Source: Anaerolineaceae bacterium (GTDB taxonomy: Bacteria > Chloroflexota > Anaerolineae > Anaerolineales > Anaerolineaceae). From it: a stretch of DNA of 64,000 bases. A program made the position numbers and the translations under genes. Below the pieces are notes generated by a model, which did not search any database, was not told the origin of the DNA, and saw only the letters and a program-made list of their open reading frames with translations. This document shows, piece by piece, positions 62,566 to 64,000 of the stretch (position 1 is the stretch's first letter; each line of letters starts with the position of its first letter). The stretch spans positions 540,576 to 604,575 of the forward strand of contig JAENYZ010000002.1 of NCBI GenBank assembly GCA_016841525.1, given 5' to 3'.

Positions 62566-63831
62566 TTACTGCTGGACGAACAGCTCTCGTCCCACTTGAA
62601 ATTGCTGCAGTGAGCGTATATCCATCCCCGAAGCGTTCTGGTAAGCCGTCAGATCAAATTCGGGCAATATCGCCAGAAGGTGGTCAAATATTTCAGCCTG
62701 GTTGTCTTCGAAGTCTTCCCAACGTTTATCTTTTGAGAACGCATAAATTTCCAGGGGGAGTCCGTTCTGGGTGGGTGCCATATGCCGAACAAGGATTTCC
62801 ATTTCGGGGTTGATTTTGGGGTGGTTCTTAAGGTAACCAAAGGTGTATGCTCGGAAGGCGCCTAAATTGGTGATGTTGTGACCGGCGAATACATCATCTG
62901 AATTGGCATGATGAGAAAGATCAGCTTCGAGGATTTCCTCTTGTTTTTCAATGAGATAATCCTTAATATATTTGATTTTCGAGAGGTGTTCCAACAGAAC
63001 AGGATCGCAAAATCGAATGCTGTTCAGATCGATATGAATGGCGCGTTTTATCCGTCTTCCGCCGGACATTTCCATGCCGCGCCAGTTCTTAAAGGAATTT
63101 GCCATCAAAGCATAGGTGGGAATGGTCGAGATGGTTTTGTCCCAGTTTGAGACCTTCACTGTGTTGACTGAAATATCAAAGACTTCGCCATCTGCGTTGT
63201 ATTCTGGCATTTCAATCCAATCGCCAATGCGGATCATATCATTGGTCACAAATTGGACGCTGGCAAATAATCCCAATAAAGTGTCACGAAAGACCAGCAG
63301 AAGGACAGCAGAGAACGCACCTAAACCACCAAGAAGCAAAAGAGGGGAGGAGCGCATCAGGGCAGAAATGATTAAAATAATTCCAAAAAGCCACAAAATT
63401 ATTTTTCCAACCTGGATGTAGCCTTTTATGGGTTTGCTTTTAGCGACAGCATAATCATCGTAGATATCGTTGATGGCTGTCAATGCTGCATCCAATGCCC
63501 AGGTTGACATAAAAGCGACCAGGGCAAGGGCGATCCGTTGTACCCAGTCTTTTATGTCAGGCAGCCAGGCGGCTGAGAAATACAAAAGAACAATGGGCGG
63601 AATATTTCCCAATCTTATGAAGAAATGGCTTTTGTAAAATATATCATCCCAGTAAGTTTCTGTTTTTTCAAGCCATTTTCTTAATCTATTTTGGATAAAC
63701 CGACTAGTAATAACCTGAAGCAAGTAAGTTGCCAGCAATGCTGCCGTAAGAAGGGCAGCCTGACCGATAATGTTTGCAGATTGTTCATTGATTCCTAAAG
63801 TCAGCAGCCAGAGTTTGATTTGTTCGAGCAT
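62566..63831 (-). CDS. MscS-family mechanosensitive channel
   Basis: Predicted membrane channel of 421 residues that relieves osmotic pressure. Four to five membrane helices occupy about 15-190. The pore-lining helix is LLLLGGLGAFSAVLLLVFRDTL (see GGLGAFSAVLL), and the MscS beta domain follows (FVTNDMIRIGDWIEMP; GEVFDISVNTVKVSNWD). The Gly/Ala pattern of the pore helix is kept. The ATG at 63831 is chosen over a TTG at 63843, because GGAGG lies before it. Confidence 0.92.
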   Translation of the reverse strand: MLEQIKLWLLTLGINEQSANIIGQAALLTAALLATYLLQVITSRFIQNRLRKWLEKTETYWDDIFYKSHFFIRLGNIPPIVLLYFSAAWLPDIKDWVQRIALALVAFMSTWALDAALTAINDIYDDYAVAKSKPIKGYIQVGKIILWLFGIILIISALMRSSPLLLLGGLGAFSAVLLLVFRDTLLGLFASVQFVTNDMIRIGDWIEMPEYNADGEVFDISVNTVKVSNWDKTISTIPTYALMANSFKNWRGMEMSGGRRIKRAIHIDLNSIRFCDPVLLEHLSKIKYIKDYLIEKQEEILEADLSHHANSDDVFAGHNITNLGAFRAYTFGYLKNHPKINPEMEILVRHMAPTQNGLPLEIYAFSKDKRWEDFEDNQAEIFDHLLAILPEFDLTAYQNASGMDIRSLQQFQVGRELFVQQ

Positions 63832-63921
63832 CACCACCTCCAAAGTTTTCTTTTAATTTTACACTAATTAGATAAATAATATCAAGTATATCAAATTAGA
63901 AAGAGGGATGTGCTTAAAAGA

Positions 63922-63949
63922 AAAACGCGGATTCATTGATCCGCGTTTT
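63922..63949. terminator. Terminator near the right edge
   Basis: AAAACGCGGAT-tcattg-ATCCGCGTTTT. On the minus strand it is followed by TTTTTCTTTT, so it probably ends a minus-strand gene beyond the right edge. Confidence 0.75.
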
Positions 63950-63952
63950 ATT

Positions 63953-63985
63953 AACCCTTTAGGGGGTTGAGGGCGGAACGCCCGA
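63953..63985. repeat. CCCTNACCCCCT-type repeat at the right edge
   Basis: On the minus strand: GGGCG-ttc-CGCCC stem followed by TCAACCCCCTAAAGGGTTAA. It has the same word order as the element at 40326-40356. It is cut off by nothing visible, but the 15 bases after it run to the window end. Confidence 0.5.
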
Positions 63986-64000
63986 AACAAAAAACCACCG

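Overview
The window looks like chromosomal DNA from an anaerobic member of the Anaerolineae (Chloroflexota). This is an inference from several traits: an archaeal-type AspRS, a class II (B12-dependent) ribonucleotide reductase with NrdR, methylmalonyl-CoA mutase small subunit with MeaB, a lysine 2,3-aminomutase, very large STAND-type ATPase/TPR regulators, a small conserved 'IQSGQ.W' protein, and secreted proteins ending in a '[YF]LP.IL[RK]' tail. Base composition is moderate (mid to high 40s % GC by eye). There are no rRNA genes, no tRNA genes that I can recognise, no CRISPR array, no prophage and no recognisable transposase. The window is mostly housekeeping genes with accessory signalling and surface genes between them.

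Layout. 0-6.6 kb: the 3' part of a secreted repeat protein, a STAND ATPase with a long TPR array, and an SGNH hydrolase. 7-9.5 kb: an ArsR repressor, permease and thioredoxin-like module with two nearly identical operator-like boxes, then a small membrane protein. 9.6-16.8 kb, all minus strand: lysine 2,3-aminomutase, a hypothetical protein, PRPP synthetase, a GNAT acetyltransferase, AspRS, MeaB, the B12-binding mutase subunit and a flavin reductase-like protein. 17-21.7 kb, plus strand: ruvB, queA and clpC. 21.8-28 kb: a 1454-residue zinc-ribbon/pseudo-cyclase/STAND/TPR/SpoIIE-phosphatase protein, divergent from a cyclic-nucleotide-binding membrane protein with two bacterial PH domains. 28-29.8 kb: def and recF. 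29.9-37.1 kb: a seven-repeat propeller-like secreted protein, a 69-residue conserved protein, a BTAD/STAND/TPR regulator and a beta-helix lipoprotein. 37.4-41 kb: nitroreductase, double-SIS protein, an NDP-kinase-like protein with a large insertion and a DUF488 protein. 41-46 kb: a fused two-permease ABC transporter, RNase P RNA (minus strand) and a possible nucleotidyltransferase-fold protein. 46-51.7 kb: rpsT, argS, a COG2403-type GTPase-like protein, obgE and nadD. 52-55.3 kb: an ECF sigma/anti-sigma operon that also encodes a bactofilin-like membrane protein with an RNAP alpha-CTD-like tail and a lipoprotein. 55.6-60.3 kb: deoxynucleoside kinase, alpha/beta hydrolase, nrdJ and nrdR. 60.7-64 kb: ptsI and an MscS channel.

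How the genes work together. DNA precursor supply is clustered at the right (deoxynucleoside kinase, class II RNR, NrdR). Translation and ribosome functions are scattered (aspS, def, rpsT, argS, obgE, rnpB). Four regulators have unusual architecture: three STAND ATPases with different N- and C-terminal modules, and the CNB-PH membrane protein divergent from the pseudo-cyclase protein. The most system-like cluster is the ECF sigma operon. Its likely start site is preceded by an ECF-type promoter (AAC-N16-CGTA), which suggests autoregulation, and its two last genes encode envelope proteins.

Intergenic DNA carries several palindromic repeat families: composite hairpin elements near 6.7 and 16.0 kb, a perfect 28-bp palindrome at 49.7 kb, degenerate CCTAATACC-type repeats at 44.3 and 55.6 kb, and CCCTNACCCCCT elements at 40.3 and 63.9 kb. 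Three genes have a -10 box directly before the ATG, as expected for leaderless mRNAs.
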